Below are positions 23,580 to 34,888 of a DNA stretch of 64,000 nucleotides, one piece after another (position 1 is the first letter of the stretch; the number at the start of each line of letters is the position of its first letter). The stretch covers positions 124,001 to 188,000 of the forward strand of contig WPIO01000086.1 in NCBI GenBank assembly GCA_009760855.2, given 5' to 3'. Source of the stretch: Cristatella mucedo. Taxonomy: Eukaryota > Bryozoa > Phylactolaemata > Cristatellidae. The notes below the pieces were generated by a model. The model was not told the origin of the DNA. It saw nothing but the letters and a program-made list of their open reading frames with translations, and did no database searches. A program made the position numbers and the translations under genes.

Positions 23580-25620
23580 AACTCGATTGGACTGCTAAAA
23601 ACATGCTTCAGCAATAATAGCACTTCGACAGCTTCTAATCCAGATGATGCTCATATTTTGCAAACGAGCCTCTCATGGCCAGCTTGTACCTGCAAATGCG
23701 TTATTACAAATTGTTTGCAGTGCTGAGCTTACATACTAAATAAAGTCACGTATGCGTTGTTCCCTGTTGGAGAGAAATGAGAACGGCTGAATCTTGATTG
23801 GTTTTCCGGATGAGATGTGTCCATCTACCCGCAAGGATAGTGGTTCTCAATCTTCCTAATGCTGCAACCCTTTAATACAGTTCCTCAGGTTGTGGTGACC
23901 CCAACCATAAAATATTTGAGTGCAAAATGTGGAAATTCACATTTTCCGATGTTCTTAAGTGATCTCTGTGAAACTGTCATTCGATCCCCAAAGGGGTCAC
24001 GACCCACAGGTAAAGAACTCCTGCGTTAGGAAAATGTCCACTAATAAGGAAATATACGGCGATCCAAAATCAAAAAAACATTCTAGGCACTTAACATATG
24101 CCTACATGAATATTATAATTTGGTTATTCCAAACATTTGCAATTACAAAAACCATGGGTGCATAAAGGACAATTCATTCAGACAGAACAAAGACTGGTGG
24201 AGAACAAAGTTTTCGGATTCCTTTTGAAAGCTGGAAATTCAGGTGATGACTTCACCACATTCGATTGTGATTTCCAGGCTCTAAAAATTGAAGGCACGAC
24301 GTCCAAAATATTTACAGTTTTTAAGCGCACAATCGAAAGACCAGAATCAGAAAACCCTGATGCTTGATTGTATTATGAAGTTATTTTCACAGATAGGCTG
24401 GTGCAACAGGAGGGTGAAACATCATGGTTATTGGCAGCCTCCAGAACGACGCACTGCTCACCAAGGAATAGATCAGGTATTAGATAAGCGAAGCAAAATT
24501 CTGGTTTTACGTTCACGTGGTACAGGCAACCAATGTTTTCCCCTGCCGATAGGTTCTAATTGCACGGATAGGACGGCCGACAATGAAAGATTTGTTGAAT
24601 GCTTTTAGACAGGCATTAATGCAAAGGCCAGCTTTGCTGCTAACTCTAAACGTAAGCAAGCACGGATGTACTTTACTTTTGGCAATGTAAATACAAGTGC
24701 AATGATGCAAAATTGATTAAGATGCTGACACACCGGTCTATTGAAAAGTTATGTGTCATTATAGTAACGGAATTTCGTAACGATAAGAGACTGAGAGTGA
24801 GAGACAAGCAGACAGGCAGAGACTAAGACATGGAGAGTTTGTGAAAGAGAGAGGGAATCTTAAAATTAAAAGACACTCTGGTGCATTTAGATGATTAGTT
24901 TTTACAATTTCCATGTATCGCTAAGTTAGGCCATAATTGGCAAAATCTTTTGGCCATCGTTCAAAAAACTTGCTACAAGAAATGCATGAATATCTGCTAT
25001 ATATTCTGCACGAAACCTCATGAGAGAATAGCTTGTGCTAGATTGCTCAATAGAATCAAAGAGCTCATACAGCTGTTCCTCATCTGCACACTTATAAATA
25101 ACCTAGTAAAGTCTAGAGACAAAATTTGAAAGCGTTAGAGTACGGGTAGTAGAAAGAGTGAACCTAAAAGCTATGCCTGGTGCTCTGGTCACTGAATGTG
25201 ACTTAATGACACTAGGCTCGGGTCTTTTCTTTCTGAATTGTTCCCGGAGATGCCACCAACCCTATTGTTGTACAATATGCATGGTGCAAAGGTGAGAACA
25301 TTATCGCTAAATAGAGACTCGGTTAGAAACGATGTACAGTGCTTCCTAGTTATCAAGCTCAACTAGTAGAGCCGACCTACCTAAGACAGCTATATTAAAC
25401 AATTCGGACTACACTCACAGCCACGCTGACTCTTTAGAGTGACTTACACTTACCCCTGACTTAACTTATTTGCTTCTTTTAAAATTAGGATTCCTATATG
25501 TTTCAGACAGATTTAATGATGCTCGCTTCCAAGTCTTTGTTAAGAAAGACACTACGAAAACTAAGTAGCTTTTTTTCTAGAGTTCTCCAGGCTGTGTTTC
25601 ACTTTCTTAATGAGTAATCT
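23580..25620. other. No recognisable gene
   Basis: Two kilobases of unique-looking AT-rich sequence with scattered short open frames (for example 24,137-24,367 and 24,288-24,608 on +) that overlap one another and lack motifs. A short GA-rich patch (24,785-24,855) is low complexity. Confidence 0.4.
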
Positions 25621-25621
25621 A

Positions 25622-26740
25622 ATAACCACAATAGATTTTCAAAGCTCCTCGGAGAACCTGATTTCTTTCTAGACACACTGCTTTTTCTTAAAAGGAAGCA
25701 TGGCCGAATAGTTAATGGTCACATGCACAATGCTAACCTGCCCAACCTTGTTAGAGGTGACACTCCCGTAATCACGTAACGTGTAATTATGGTAAGTGGA
25801 AGCATGCACAGTGTCAGCAAGAATAAGTTCACAAAGAGAAAATCATAAGAACACACTATAGTCCATGATAAACGGGTGCATTGTTAGCGTCTTCTCAATT
25901 TTCGTCAAGTCACGGAGCTGTTGTGACGTCTATCGAGAGCGAGTTCCATGCTTTGGAAATATATAAACGATTTTGGGGCACGGTCTCCAAAGGAGTTCAG
26001 GCTCGTATGAGGTGTGGCTAGACGATTCGATTCGGAAAACCGGATACTAGGATGCCTAGCCTAGTGGGAAATTGTTCTGATAGGTAGGCTGGAGCAGGAG
26101 AATTGACGAACCTGAACGTGAATGACAGAACTTTAAATTCAATAGCACTGCTTGATTGGAAGCCAGTTCAAGTCATCAAAAGTGGTGTGATGCGGCCACT
26201 AAAATACTCACGGCAGTCAAACCTATCCGTCAATTCTTGTCTAAAGTCAATCACCTGATTGCACATGCCGGTAGACCAGCAAGTTGTAAGTTACAGAAAT
26301 TAAGACGAGATGACAAAAACTCTTGAACAAAATGTGGATCTAGTATCCCTGTATATCTAGTATCCAGGTCCGAATTTTAGCAATGCCAAGTAGCGGAAAG
26401 TAGGCAGTTTGAGAGTGGTGGTAGTGTGGTCGGATAGTGCTGGGTTCCTTTCTAACTGAGCACTGAGATTTAATGCAGATGCAGCTAAATATATACTGGC
26501 ACATCTAATTTTTAACATATTGTTCCCATTTGAGTCAAACTTGGTTTGCCCAGAGTTATTAAGCCGGTTTTATCTCACTTAATATGAGAAAGTGTACTGC
26601 CATCTGTGTGAGGATAGCATCAATGAACACTGCAACGGAGTTGAGTGAATTCAATGTGCTCTAGGGCTGGGATGAATCAAAGTATTAGTGAAACCGAGAT
26701 TCATCTGAATAAAAGTAGAAGCCTATACTGTGCTACCAAT
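25622..26740 (-). repeat. LINE-A 3' half, very old
   Basis: Recognisable by order rather than open frames: terminal stem-loop remnant (25,645-25,680), 3' UTR (25,780-25,870), GAGTTCCATGCTTTGG (about 25,940), GACCAGCAAGTTGTAAGTTA (about 26,270), and AAGTAGAAGCCTATACTGTG (about 26,713). The tail has lost its TAA repeat. This is among the most diverged copies. Confidence 0.75.
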
Positions 26741-26744
26741 GTCC

Positions 26745-27095
26745 TTTGAAATATTCTAATACAACCATAGTTGGGGACAGATTTAGTGTTTTAGTTTGCC
26801 AAAGCACGAGCAAATTTGGGCATCTCAGAAGCAGAGAAGTAGGCCTGGTACCTATAATTTGTCTGGTCTTCGGATAAAAAGAGATCGACGTAGAGCTGAA
26901 TAGAGAACGGAAGCTCCGAACGTAAAAATAGAGGTAGAGGTAGGCATGGAAGCTGAAGACCACAGCGATCAGTTTACCTGGAAGTGGACCTCAAATTGTG
27001 TCTACCGTTTATCCTCTGCAAAAGCTAGCAAACTACTCGCCTCGATCGCCTCACACCTAACTGGCGTCTCGGCGTACTTTTTAACTGTTCAAGCG
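26745..27095. other. No recognisable gene
   Basis: Spacer between LINE-A fragments. The 76-codon minus-strand frame at 26,733-26,963 shows no motif. Confidence 0.4.
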
Positions 27096-27099
27096 GATG

Positions 27100-27515
27100 G
27101 TTAATAATAATAATACATTTGCATTGCGTTTTCGAAGAATTGAATCCATCTCTAGGCACTTTGCAGATGCTGCTTATAAAGCATTACCAATTATTGTAAT
27201 GCAAAATTTACGATAATAATACAAATAATAATAATAATGTGCTCAGCAGCCACAAGCAAGTGAGCAGGTACGTTCAGGCAAAGGAGAAATTATAAGGGCC
27301 TACTAAATGCTGTAATAAAAAGGTGAGTTTTAGGCTTCTTTTCAAATTTTGTCATATCAGTTGACGTTGTGGCATGCTTCTGTGGTGAGTGCTAGGCTTT
27401 GGAAGCGTAGCAACTAAAAGCACGGTCTCCAAGGCTTTTGTGGTTCTTAATAGGAATGGCTGAATAATTCGAGTCAAAACAGTGGGTTGTGCGATTCTTG
27501 GCCTGATTGACGGTT
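27100..27515 (-). repeat. LINE-A 3' end, with a duplicated TAA tail
   Basis: TAA repeats occur at 27,103-27,117 and again at 27,212-27,239. The 3' UTR and C-terminal coding region follow (GCTAGGCTTTGGAAGCGTAG, about 27,390). The element ends near 27,510 in a short GC-rich stretch that is not LINE-A. Confidence 0.75.
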
Positions 27516-27680
27516 CAAGTTCCAGCATGCTCATACCACGCAGCACCAGACTCGGGCTTTGCAGCTCTGGTTCGCAGCACTCCAAAAGGTCTCTCGTTGG
27601 TCTATCGAGCATATTAAAGCAGCAGCCGCAGCACAGCTCTCCGGCCCATCCCAACCCACCAAGCCACACCCTTCTCCCAT
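27516..27680. other. GC-rich insert between two LINE-A copies
   Basis: About 165 bp of higher-GC sequence ending exactly at the next TAA tail. A 66-codon + frame (27,482-27,682) has no motif. It may be a fragment of another repeat or captured host sequence. I cannot identify it. Confidence 0.35.
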
Positions 27681-27682
27681 GA

Positions 27683-28765
27683 GTAATAATAATAATAATG
27701 ATAATAATGCACTTGATAAAGCGCCCACAGAGAACTAAATCTCTCTCAAAGCGCTTGACATTTTCTGGAAAGGGAAATGCAATAAAATGGTAACTAAAAT
27801 CATGCTTGAAAAACAAGCAAAATGAATGATATGCTTAGGGGTGACATGCACAGTGTCAGCATGGAAATGTGGTTGGTGGCAGCATGCTCTGTGTCAGCAT
27901 GCATAAGCCCACCAAGGACGAATCACGTGGACCCACTAAATGCTGTCCTAAATAGGTATGTTTATAAGTTCTTTCTAAATGTGGTAAGATCAGGGGATGT
28001 TGTGAAGCAGGTCGGGAGGGAGTTCCAGGCTTTGGGACCATACGAACTAAATGCACGGTCTCCAAAGGATTTAAGGTTTATACGAGGTATTTTTAGACTG
28101 TTGGATTCCATAAAGTGGGTGGTACGATGCTTGGCCTGGTGGGGGAATATATCTGAGAGATAGGCTGGAGCCAAAGAATTAATTGACCTAAAAGTGAGCG
28201 ACAAAATCTTGAAGTCAATCCGTTGCTTGACTGGTAGCCAGTGCAGGTCGGCGAGAAGTGGTGTAACGTAGCAACTGTGAAGCTCACAACAGACAAGCCT
28301 AGCTGCAGAGTTTTGCACCAGCTGTAATTGCCTGATCGCACATTCTGATAGGCCACTAAGCAGTAAGTTGCAGAAGTCGAGACGGGATGTCACGAATGCA
28401 TTGACCAAGTAGAGCATGGTATCCTTATCTAAACGATCCGGAATCTTAGCTATGTTATGAAGCTGAAAATAGGCAGATTTGACAGTGGAGCTGATACTGT
28501 CTTCTAACGAGAGGTTGCTTTGGAATGAAACCTAGATTTAAAGCTGGTTCAACTGGAGATATGCTAGCAGAGCCAATTTTGAGCTTCCGCCTTTCAAATT
28601 TGTCAATCACACTGAGTTTGCCTATAACTAGTAACTTAGTTTGGTAATCGCTTAGTTTTAGAAAACTTGCTGCTGTCCATGTGCGGATGTCATCAATACA
28701 TGCTGCAAGTGAGTTAAGAGAATTTGAGGTGCTCGAGGGCTTGGAGGGATCAAGGCAAAGTTACA
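27683..28765 (-). repeat. LINE-A 3' half, moderately preserved
   Basis: Tail at 27,683-27,706. The minus-strand frame 27,962-28,417 covers the C-terminal RT region from LVNAFVTSRLDFCN to SPDLTTFRKNL without a stop (151 codons). 5' truncation at about 28,765 abuts DUOX-derived sequence, so this LINE inserted next to the dual-oxidase fragment in the same orientation. Confidence 0.9.
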
Positions 28766-28867
28766 AAGGTAGTTAGCCGCTTATCGACTCAGCTTCGTCC
28801 TCTTGGGAGACCCTTGTCACCTTTCGAGCATCGTCGAGACAGCCGCTCGGTGTGTGGGCTGAGGTAC

Positions 28868-29255
28868 CTTCTTGCAGTTGATCTTGAGGCTCATTTTGGA
28901 TTTATGCACGAGGTCTTTCAGGATAGAGGCGAAGGGTGTGACGTCGATGCCGCCTACGACGAGCACGGACACGCCGAAGCGGTACCAGTCTTGGTGGCCC
29001 TCGCCGCATGGCCCGTCCAAATAGAGCTTAGGGTATGGGCTGCCCATCAGGTTCTCCCTGACGTACGTCTGCTTCAGGTGGTTCGTCCACGGCCGACGGC
29101 TCGCACGTGCACCGTCAGGTAGTCCTCGTGAGGCGCCGACGTGAGCGTAAACGAATGGTACTCGTTCTCACCCAGCGGCAGGCAGGCAAAGCGAACCCAC
29201 TGCCCCGACTTGTACTGGAAGTTGACCGGCTTGCAAAATGTCAGCGCCGTGACAC
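28868..29255 (-). pseudogene. Dual oxidase (DUOX) exon remnant: FAD- and NAD(P)H-binding region
   Basis: The minus strand reads [20 protein letters not shown], then [20 protein letters not shown], the FAD-binding core of NADPH oxidases. After a one-base deletion near 29,091-29,093 the next frame reads [19 protein letters not shown] and [20 protein letters not shown]. This combination ([10 protein letters not shown], LDGPxGEGHQDW, [10 protein letters not shown]) is characteristic of DUOX rather than other NOX enzymes, which produce superoxide/H2O2 at membranes. The exon borders look genuine: CACAG acceptor at 29,256 and AAG|GTACCT donor at 28,867. The nucleotide-binding GGGIGVTP is altered to VGGIDVTP. 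The frameshift and altered motif favour a pseudogene. A base error in the assembly is the alternative. Confidence 0.85.
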
Positions 29256-29295
29256 CTGTGACGAACGCCGTGACGCTCGTCAGGCTGCTGTGGCC

Positions 29296-29420
29296 GTTGC
29301 TAAGGTTTGGTGTAGCGGTTAAGGTGCTAGCCTCGACCAAGGACTTGTCTGGCTTAGGTAGTGGGCTCGAGCCCCAAGGTATATGTGAAGCACATGAATA
29401 GAGGTCAAGTTCTCTTGCGG
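29296..29420 (+). repeat. tRNA-derived SINE (family 2) with LINE-A-like tail
   Basis: Head TAGCGGTTAAGGTGCTAGCC, variable-arm-like CGACCAAGGACTTGTC, B-box-like GGGCTCGAGCCCC at about 29,362-29,374, then GAATAGAGGTCAAGTTCTCT at the 3' end. It sits immediately upstream (in gene orientation) of the DUOX exon. Confidence 0.7.
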
Positions 29421-29447
29421 TGAAAAACAAATGTATTACATATATGC

Positions 29448-29454
<7 letters not shown>

Positions 29455-29481
<27 letters not shown>

Positions 29482-29520
29482 TTGTGTGTGTGTGAGCGTG
29501 GGCGCACGCGTGCGTGTGTT

Positions 29521-29553
<33 letters not shown>

Positions 29554-29556
29554 GTA
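29455..29556. repeat. (TG)n microsatellite, interrupted
   Basis: About 100 bp of TG/GT repeats with a GAGCGTGGGCGCACGCGTGC interruption. Cys/Val open frames across it are artefacts. Confidence 0.97.
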
Positions 29557-29574
29557 AGCGAAAGCCGGCGCCGC

Positions 29575-30980
29575 TTGCTGCTCGGCTCGCGCGATTCAGA
29601 GTTGTCGGCCTTGTCTGCAGGGCGAAACCGAGGCGGGCAGAGTGGCTATTGGGTGGCGGAGCAAGGCAGTAACTGCCGAGCGCATTAACGGAGCCGCTTG
29701 AATTAGCGAGTGCCAGGGAGTCCGTCGTTGGTGCTCGAATCCCTTTTCTGCTGCCGACGTAGCCCCGATCTTTTTGAAGGGGTTGCTTGGCCGCAATCCG
29801 GCACCTCAGCCGTCACGCCAGCTGTTACACCGGGTGGGGGGCAGGAGACCGGCCTCCACTATTCGAGCGGCTGCGCCGGCGAAAGGCTGTAATTTTTTTA
29901 CAATGATAGCCCTAGGAGGAAGTTCGACCGCCATCACATTTGCCGGACCTACCGTTCTTAGGTGACAATCGCGGGTTTCGGCCAGTGGTTCCAGCGGGTG
30001 AGCCAAGAAATTTTTGCGATTTTGTGACACTACTTGGGGGATGGCAAAAAATGCATATCCAATACCAAACTTTGCAGGTAAAGTCCACAAGAAAAACTTA
30101 GGTGCTGCTTCTTTTTACTCCTTCCCGCAATGAAAATTCTAAAATTCAACGAGGCGGCGGGGGCCATCGAGTCTAGTTAGTCGTTCCACCATTTGAAACT
30201 AAGAGGAACTTTGGCAGAGTATAGGTTTATGGCGAGAATTTTAGAGAAGAAGTACAGTTTACTGATAATCTAGCACTGACCCTGGGGAAAAGAGATCACG
30301 TTAGAGTCCAATAGTTACGCAGAGTTAAGTTTCATTACAAGGTAAGTGTTTAACGGAATTATGTTTGGCTAATTGAAAAACTAATATTAACAGGATGGTT
30401 TATTTTGCCGAACCGCAATCCTCCGTTTCAGAATGTTCCGTAAACGTAGGTAAAGTAAACTGAAGTCGCAGCTAATTCACCTGTAAGCCCGGAAGAGGGT
30501 GAGCCACCTTAAAGGTAAGCATCTTCACTTGTCGAAGTTATAGTATCCTATTATCTTTATCGCTATATCTTTTCTAGCTAGTGTTACGGAGAATTATTTT
30601 TCCCTTTAAATAACAAGTTGTTGTTCTAATACAGAAATTTCCAATCGAGAAAGAGCTAATAACCTCGAATACATGCTCAGGTACCACAGACAATAGCTAG
30701 CATGAAACGCAAACAGCAGATGCATCCAGCAAGCTTTGGTTTTCAGAACCTCAGCACAGACGCAACTTTCGTCAGAGGCAAAAATAACATACTAAAGAGG
30801 AATCTAGCAAGATGACGCTCAAGAAGCTTAAGGAATGCGCTGCGTCGAACACAGTGCCCGTCAGAGATTGTAGGAGGCCAATGGGTGTCGCGCTCTATAA
30901 GCTCAATTAAAAACAAAACTTTCTCTCTGCAACAGCGTGTGACTAAAAAATATGACGACGAACGCCATGCTATTCGTGCT
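29575..30980. other. GC-rich segment (29,575-30,010) and unassigned flank
   Basis: The first 430 bp are clearly GC-richer than the window average, with several overlapping open frames on both strands and no recognisable protein motif. The composition would suit a 5' UTR or coding piece of a GC-rich retrotransposon such as the R2/NeSL-like family at 22.6 kb, but I see no shared sequence. From 30,010 onward it is ordinary AT-rich spacer. Confidence 0.4.
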
Positions 30981-30984
30981 TAAC

Positions 30985-31680
30985 TAATTTATTATCCACA
31001 CAGGACCTGAGCGCGCGAAGAGGCTGAAACTGGTGCAGCAGTTAAGCTAGATACGGAGCCACATCGTGGCGGGCCTTGTGGGTCAGCTTAAGAACTTTGC
31101 TCTGTATCCGTTGCTTAACGGGCATCAATCTTTTAGCAAAGGAGACACGTGCTCTAACCTCCAGGACCTGAAGACTAGCCTTGCAGCCATATTCATAGTC
31201 AGCTGCAGTGACCAAGTTGCTTTCTTTTATAGCCCAGCAAAAAGGGAATTACGATAATCCAGCCGAGACAGAACTATACAGCTAGTTAAATTTTTGCTAT
31301 CCCCTGTGGAAGACAGCTGCTAATCTGGATTGGGATAGGGATCGGACGAGATGGCTAGCTGTGGAAGCAGTCTTCTGAATGGAGCTTTTAAAATTGAGGC
31401 AGCTGTCGAAAACGCAACCTAAATTTCGAGCACGTGGTGGTGGTCGCCCAGCAGCATCACCTATTAGAAGAGCAACGCCTTTTAATCCAGCCACACGCTT
31501 ACGGTGTCCTGTGAGCGGCAGTACGGTGGCCACATTGGCCTATGGCAAGCATCCAGTTTCTTAGCTGCTGCACCAGATTCTACCTGTTTGAATGACAAAT
31601 ACAGTGGAGCATCGTCAGCATAAAAGTGATATCCTACTTCATGGGCTTTACTCACTTTTCCCAGAGGTTGAGTATGCATT
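30985..31680 (-). repeat. LINE-B (second L2/CR1-like family) RT fragment
   Basis: Minus-strand frames read YHFYADDAPLYLSF (motif C, 31,590-31,640), then NLGCVFDSCLNFKSSIQKTA (31,370-31,430), with the C-terminal block at 31,000-31,200. Same architecture as LINE-A but clearly a different family, shared with 36,590-37,640 and 39,674-40,265. Several frameshifts. 5' end near 31,680. Confidence 0.85.
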
Positions 31681-31689
31681 TAAGGGTTC

Positions 31690-33115
31690 ATAATATCTAT
31701 TTCAAAGTATTGTTCAAAAGAAAATTTAATTTTCTTTTATTTGTCTGCTTATAAGCAAGGTATTTCCATCAACAAACAGATAAGCGAACATGTGCGAAGC
31801 TAGTGAAAACTTGTTTGATGAACTTGGGCAAACGCTAGTATAAGAGTGAATTCAAGCTACATTTACGTGGCCCAGTTTTTGGGTTTTTCAGCCCAGCAAA
31901 CAAACATTGCCGTAAAGTATAATGTTTGATTAGGCTTGAAAAACACGTTTTATCTTTCTACTTGCCGAGCTAGCTAGTCATAAGAAATTGAACGGGATAG
32001 CACCATCACCCTGGTGGCGGCCAAAATAGCGGATGGCATATTTCAGTACTCAAAACCTACGACCAGACGTCGAAAAGGTAAGCTAGCATTCCGTGAAGCC
32101 CATCACAAAACTGCCTATATCCTCTCTCTTTCTCTGCCTTAGGGCGGGGCGGTCGCTTCCCGAACGGCTATACAATCGTTATCACTCGCTAGAAATATCT
32201 TCCAAATCAAGATCCCATTCAACATTGTCCCTCTGCTCTACCTGTGACTAAGAGCTTCAATCGAGAGACCAAGACATGGGCTCGGTAGGCGTACAGCATC
32301 GATGCCGTCTAGTTTGCTGGTGTCCAATATCCGCAATGAAAGAAGAGATCTCTGCTGTCGTTATCCATCCTTGCATAGGAAAGTCTTTCGTAACTCTTCC
32401 TTCTTATGGATCTCTTTATCAGTGGCCACGGCGTTGGCATGGCGTTGGCATGGCGTCGTTGTCTACAGGAATTGCCTCATCTTTGAAGATAGCTTCGAAA
32501 TGATAATCAACGACGATTTTCGGATGTACCTCGCTGTATGTTTCCTCAATGAATCTGCTTACGATCCTAAGCAATTCGGCTTGATTCCGCAAAGGCCGTA
32601 ACCGACAAGTTCAGACCTAGCTAGTTCATGCCTAGCCTCGACCTGACGGCTGTGGTAAATCAAACGCAGTAGAGTTTACTTTCAAGCTTGGCAGAAACAA
32701 CAAAAGCGTCGAAGAGGTGGCAATACTCTTGCGTGCAGAGAGCAAAGTCTATCTGAGCGATGAACCAAGCCCTTGGATTTTGAAGTCACACCAAGGCTCC
32801 TGTAAAAGAAGCAGCAAAAGCTGGGGCTACGACGGTCTACATGAATATGCTCTTCCATTAATCACCCTGGCCACCCTGGTCTCCCTTTAAAATTTGACTT
32901 CGACAGGCACTGCCAGCTCTTGAGTGTCTCTTGATTTAAAAGAGACGAGCTAGTTCACCCTTTCGCAACCTTATCTAGTAAAGTTATAAACGATCAAAAA
33001 ATGATGAACTTGGCAAAAAGTGCATGAAGCAAAATTTTGACTCGTAGTGCATAAAGTAAGCAGGATATTCGTCTTATAGGTTGATCGCAGAGGAATTAGG
33101 TACCTAAGCAAAGTA
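31690..33115. other. Unassigned; short coding-like stretch on - at about 32,445-32,610
   Basis: Mostly unremarkable spacer inside the span of the DUOX remnant, so part is presumably former intron. The minus strand at 32,610-32,445 reads LRNQAELLRIVSRFIEETYS and PKIVVDYHFEAIFKDEAIP, which looks protein-like but matches no family I can name. Stops on either side limit it to about 55 codons. Confidence 0.35.
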
Positions 33116-33120
33116 AATAA

Positions 33121-33373
33121 CTGACGGCCAGAGTTCAGCTTTAAAAACGGCGATTTCCACTTTGTTCCTGCTTGCACTAATCAGCTTGTCCAATGCACAC
33201 AAAATGGCAGGTCACACGACGAAGCAGTAAAATATTGGTGGCTGTAAGAACAAAGAACACCGGAATCAACCTGTGCGTAATGCGAAATGCCCTGAATACA
33301 TGTTGTCGGCAATGTTGTAATGCAAATATGTAAATAACAGCCATGAGTAATGTAAGAAGTACTCCGGTAAAAC
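33121..33373 (-). pseudogene. Dual oxidase (DUOX) transmembrane-region remnant
   Basis: After a TTCTTCAG acceptor the minus strand reads FTGVLLTLLMAVIYIFALQH and VFRAFRITHR. This matches the TGVLL...MYVFA...FRGFWLTHH helix of DUOX, with the haem-ligand-type His region. A shifted frame from 33,241 then gives PIFYCFVV, a TGA (33,212-33,214), PAILCALDKLISASRNKVEI and AVFKAELWPS. The last block is the ELLPSG segment that precedes the FAD domain, and it joins in phase with the exon at 29,255 (phase 1). The loop with the conserved IHGS is deleted and the donor at 33,121 reads TTATTT instead of GT. Together with the exon at 28.9-29.3 kb this is one decayed gene copy spanning about 4.5 kb. No peroxidase or EF-hand exons were found upstream. 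Confidence 0.85.
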
Positions 33374-33648
33374 CTGAAGAAATTAAGTGTACATGATTGA
33401 AGTAGCTATTGCCAATGCAAGCAGTCATCAGAATTTTTCGGCTGCAAACTAAGCGAGATATGTACACCATCAATCAAATGTGGAAGCCGGGTGAGGGTGG
33501 AAAACGGCCTGAAAGTGCAATCACAGTGCAGATTGATCGGTAGCATTCAGAAATCCCCCACAAAATATGTATTTTATCTCATCTACAAATGCATGTGGGT
33601 GTCACTCATTGTGGATTAATCATGACCCAGATAGTGACATAGACAAGA

Positions 33649-33717
<69 letters not shown>

Positions 33718-33755
33718 CACGTGTGTGTGTGTGTGGATGTGTGTATGTGTGTGAG
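33649..33755. repeat. (TA)n(TG)n compound microsatellite
   Basis: A pure TA run (about 33,651-33,671) followed by TG repeats with minor interruptions. It directly precedes a LINE-A tail at 33,764. Confidence 0.97.
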
Positions 33756-33762
33756 TATTTAT

Positions 33763-34449
33763 ATAATAATAATAATAATATTGCACTTGATAAAGCGCCC
33801 TCAGAGAACTTAATCTCTTTCTAGGCGCTTTACATTTGCTGCAAAGTGATACGCAATAGAATAGCAAGTAAAATCATGCTTGAAAAACAAACAAAATGAA
33901 TAACATGGTTAGGGGTTACATGCACTGGGTCAGCATGCAAATGTGGTTAGTGGCAGCATGAACAGTGTCAGCACGCATAAGCACATCGAGGACGAATCAC
34001 AAGGACCCACTAAATGCTGTCCTAAATAGGTCTGTTTTCAAGTTTCTTTTAAATGTGGTCAGGTCAGGGGATGTTCTGATGCAGGTCGGGAGGGAGTTCC
34101 AGGCTGTGGGAGCATACGAGCTAAATGCACGGTCTCCAAAGGATTTAAGGTTTGTACGAGGTATTTCTAGACTGTTGGATTCCGAAAAGCGAGTGGTACG
34201 ATGCTTTGCCTGATGGGGTAGTATATCTGAAAGATAGGCTGGAGCCATAGAATGAAGAGACCTAAAAGTGAGCGACAAAACGTTGAAGTCAATCCGTTGC
34301 TTGACTGGTAACCAGTGCAGGTCGGCGAGAAGTGGAGTAATGTGGCAACTGCGAAGCTCACGACAGACAAGCCTAGCTGCAGAGTTTTGCACCAGCTGCA
34401 ATCGCCTGATCGCACATGCTGGTAGGCCAGTAAGCAGTGAGTTGCAGAT
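33763..34449 (-). mobile_element. LINE-A 3' end, young-looking copy
   Basis: Near-consensus tail (TAA repeat 33,764-33,780), stem-loop and 3' UTR. From 34,447 down to 33,997 the frame is uninterrupted through the true C-terminus (TFKRNLKTDLFRTAFSGSL then stop), so this copy shows the intact end of the LINE-A protein. The 5' end is cut at 34,449 exactly where an AT microsatellite begins. Confidence 0.93.
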
Positions 34450-34489
34450 ATATATATGTATATGTGCCGTGTATAAGCGTGTGTGTATC

Positions 34490-34570
<81 letters not shown>
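34450..34570. repeat. (AT)n microsatellite
   Basis: A short degenerate TATATG stretch, then about 76 bp of pure AT dinucleotide (34,493-34,568). The Tyr/Ile-rich frames across it are artefacts. Confidence 0.98.
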
Positions 34571-34571
<1 letters not shown>

Positions 34572-34579
34572 TATATGTG

Positions 34580-34700
34580 TGCTTAATTTATTTGTTTAGT
34601 GCCCTAAGAGATATATGCCATTGAGCTCCAACTCACGACTTCGGTTGCCATTTACTTAGACCTTGGTTTTTCTGGGAGCAAATTCACTGCGGCATGAAAT
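34580..34700 (-). repeat. Probable SINE family 2 remnant
   Basis: Read on the minus strand the 3' end has ATATATCTCTTAGGGCACTA, like the family 2 tail. GTCGTGAGTTGGAGCTC resembles the region around the B box. The head is not clear. Low-certainty call. Confidence 0.45.
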
Positions 34701-34888
34701 CGGTGCAGTAGCTCAGACAGTCGGACAGGCACTGTATGTCAGAGTATCAGCAGCCTGGTTTCTCGTCACCTGATAGCCTACACAATCACAAATGCAGTTG
34801 AGTAGAAAGAGTTTTTTGCAGATTGAAGCCTGACTGAATCAGTGGAGCATCGGCCGCATTTCAGCATGACATCCTGAACTGATCATCG

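Noticed and set aside
27822-28163. 113-codon open frame on the + strand
   Set aside because: It is the antisense shadow of the LINE-A RT C-terminus. The same shadow pattern recurs at 2,797, 7,486, 33,965 and 35,026.
29431-29688. 85-codon Cys/Val-rich open frame
   Set aside because: It is a direct translation of the (TG)n microsatellite.
33567-33824. Cys-rich open frame that could look like a small secreted peptide
   Set aside because: The Cys/Val run is encoded by TG repeats and the end lies in a LINE-A tail.
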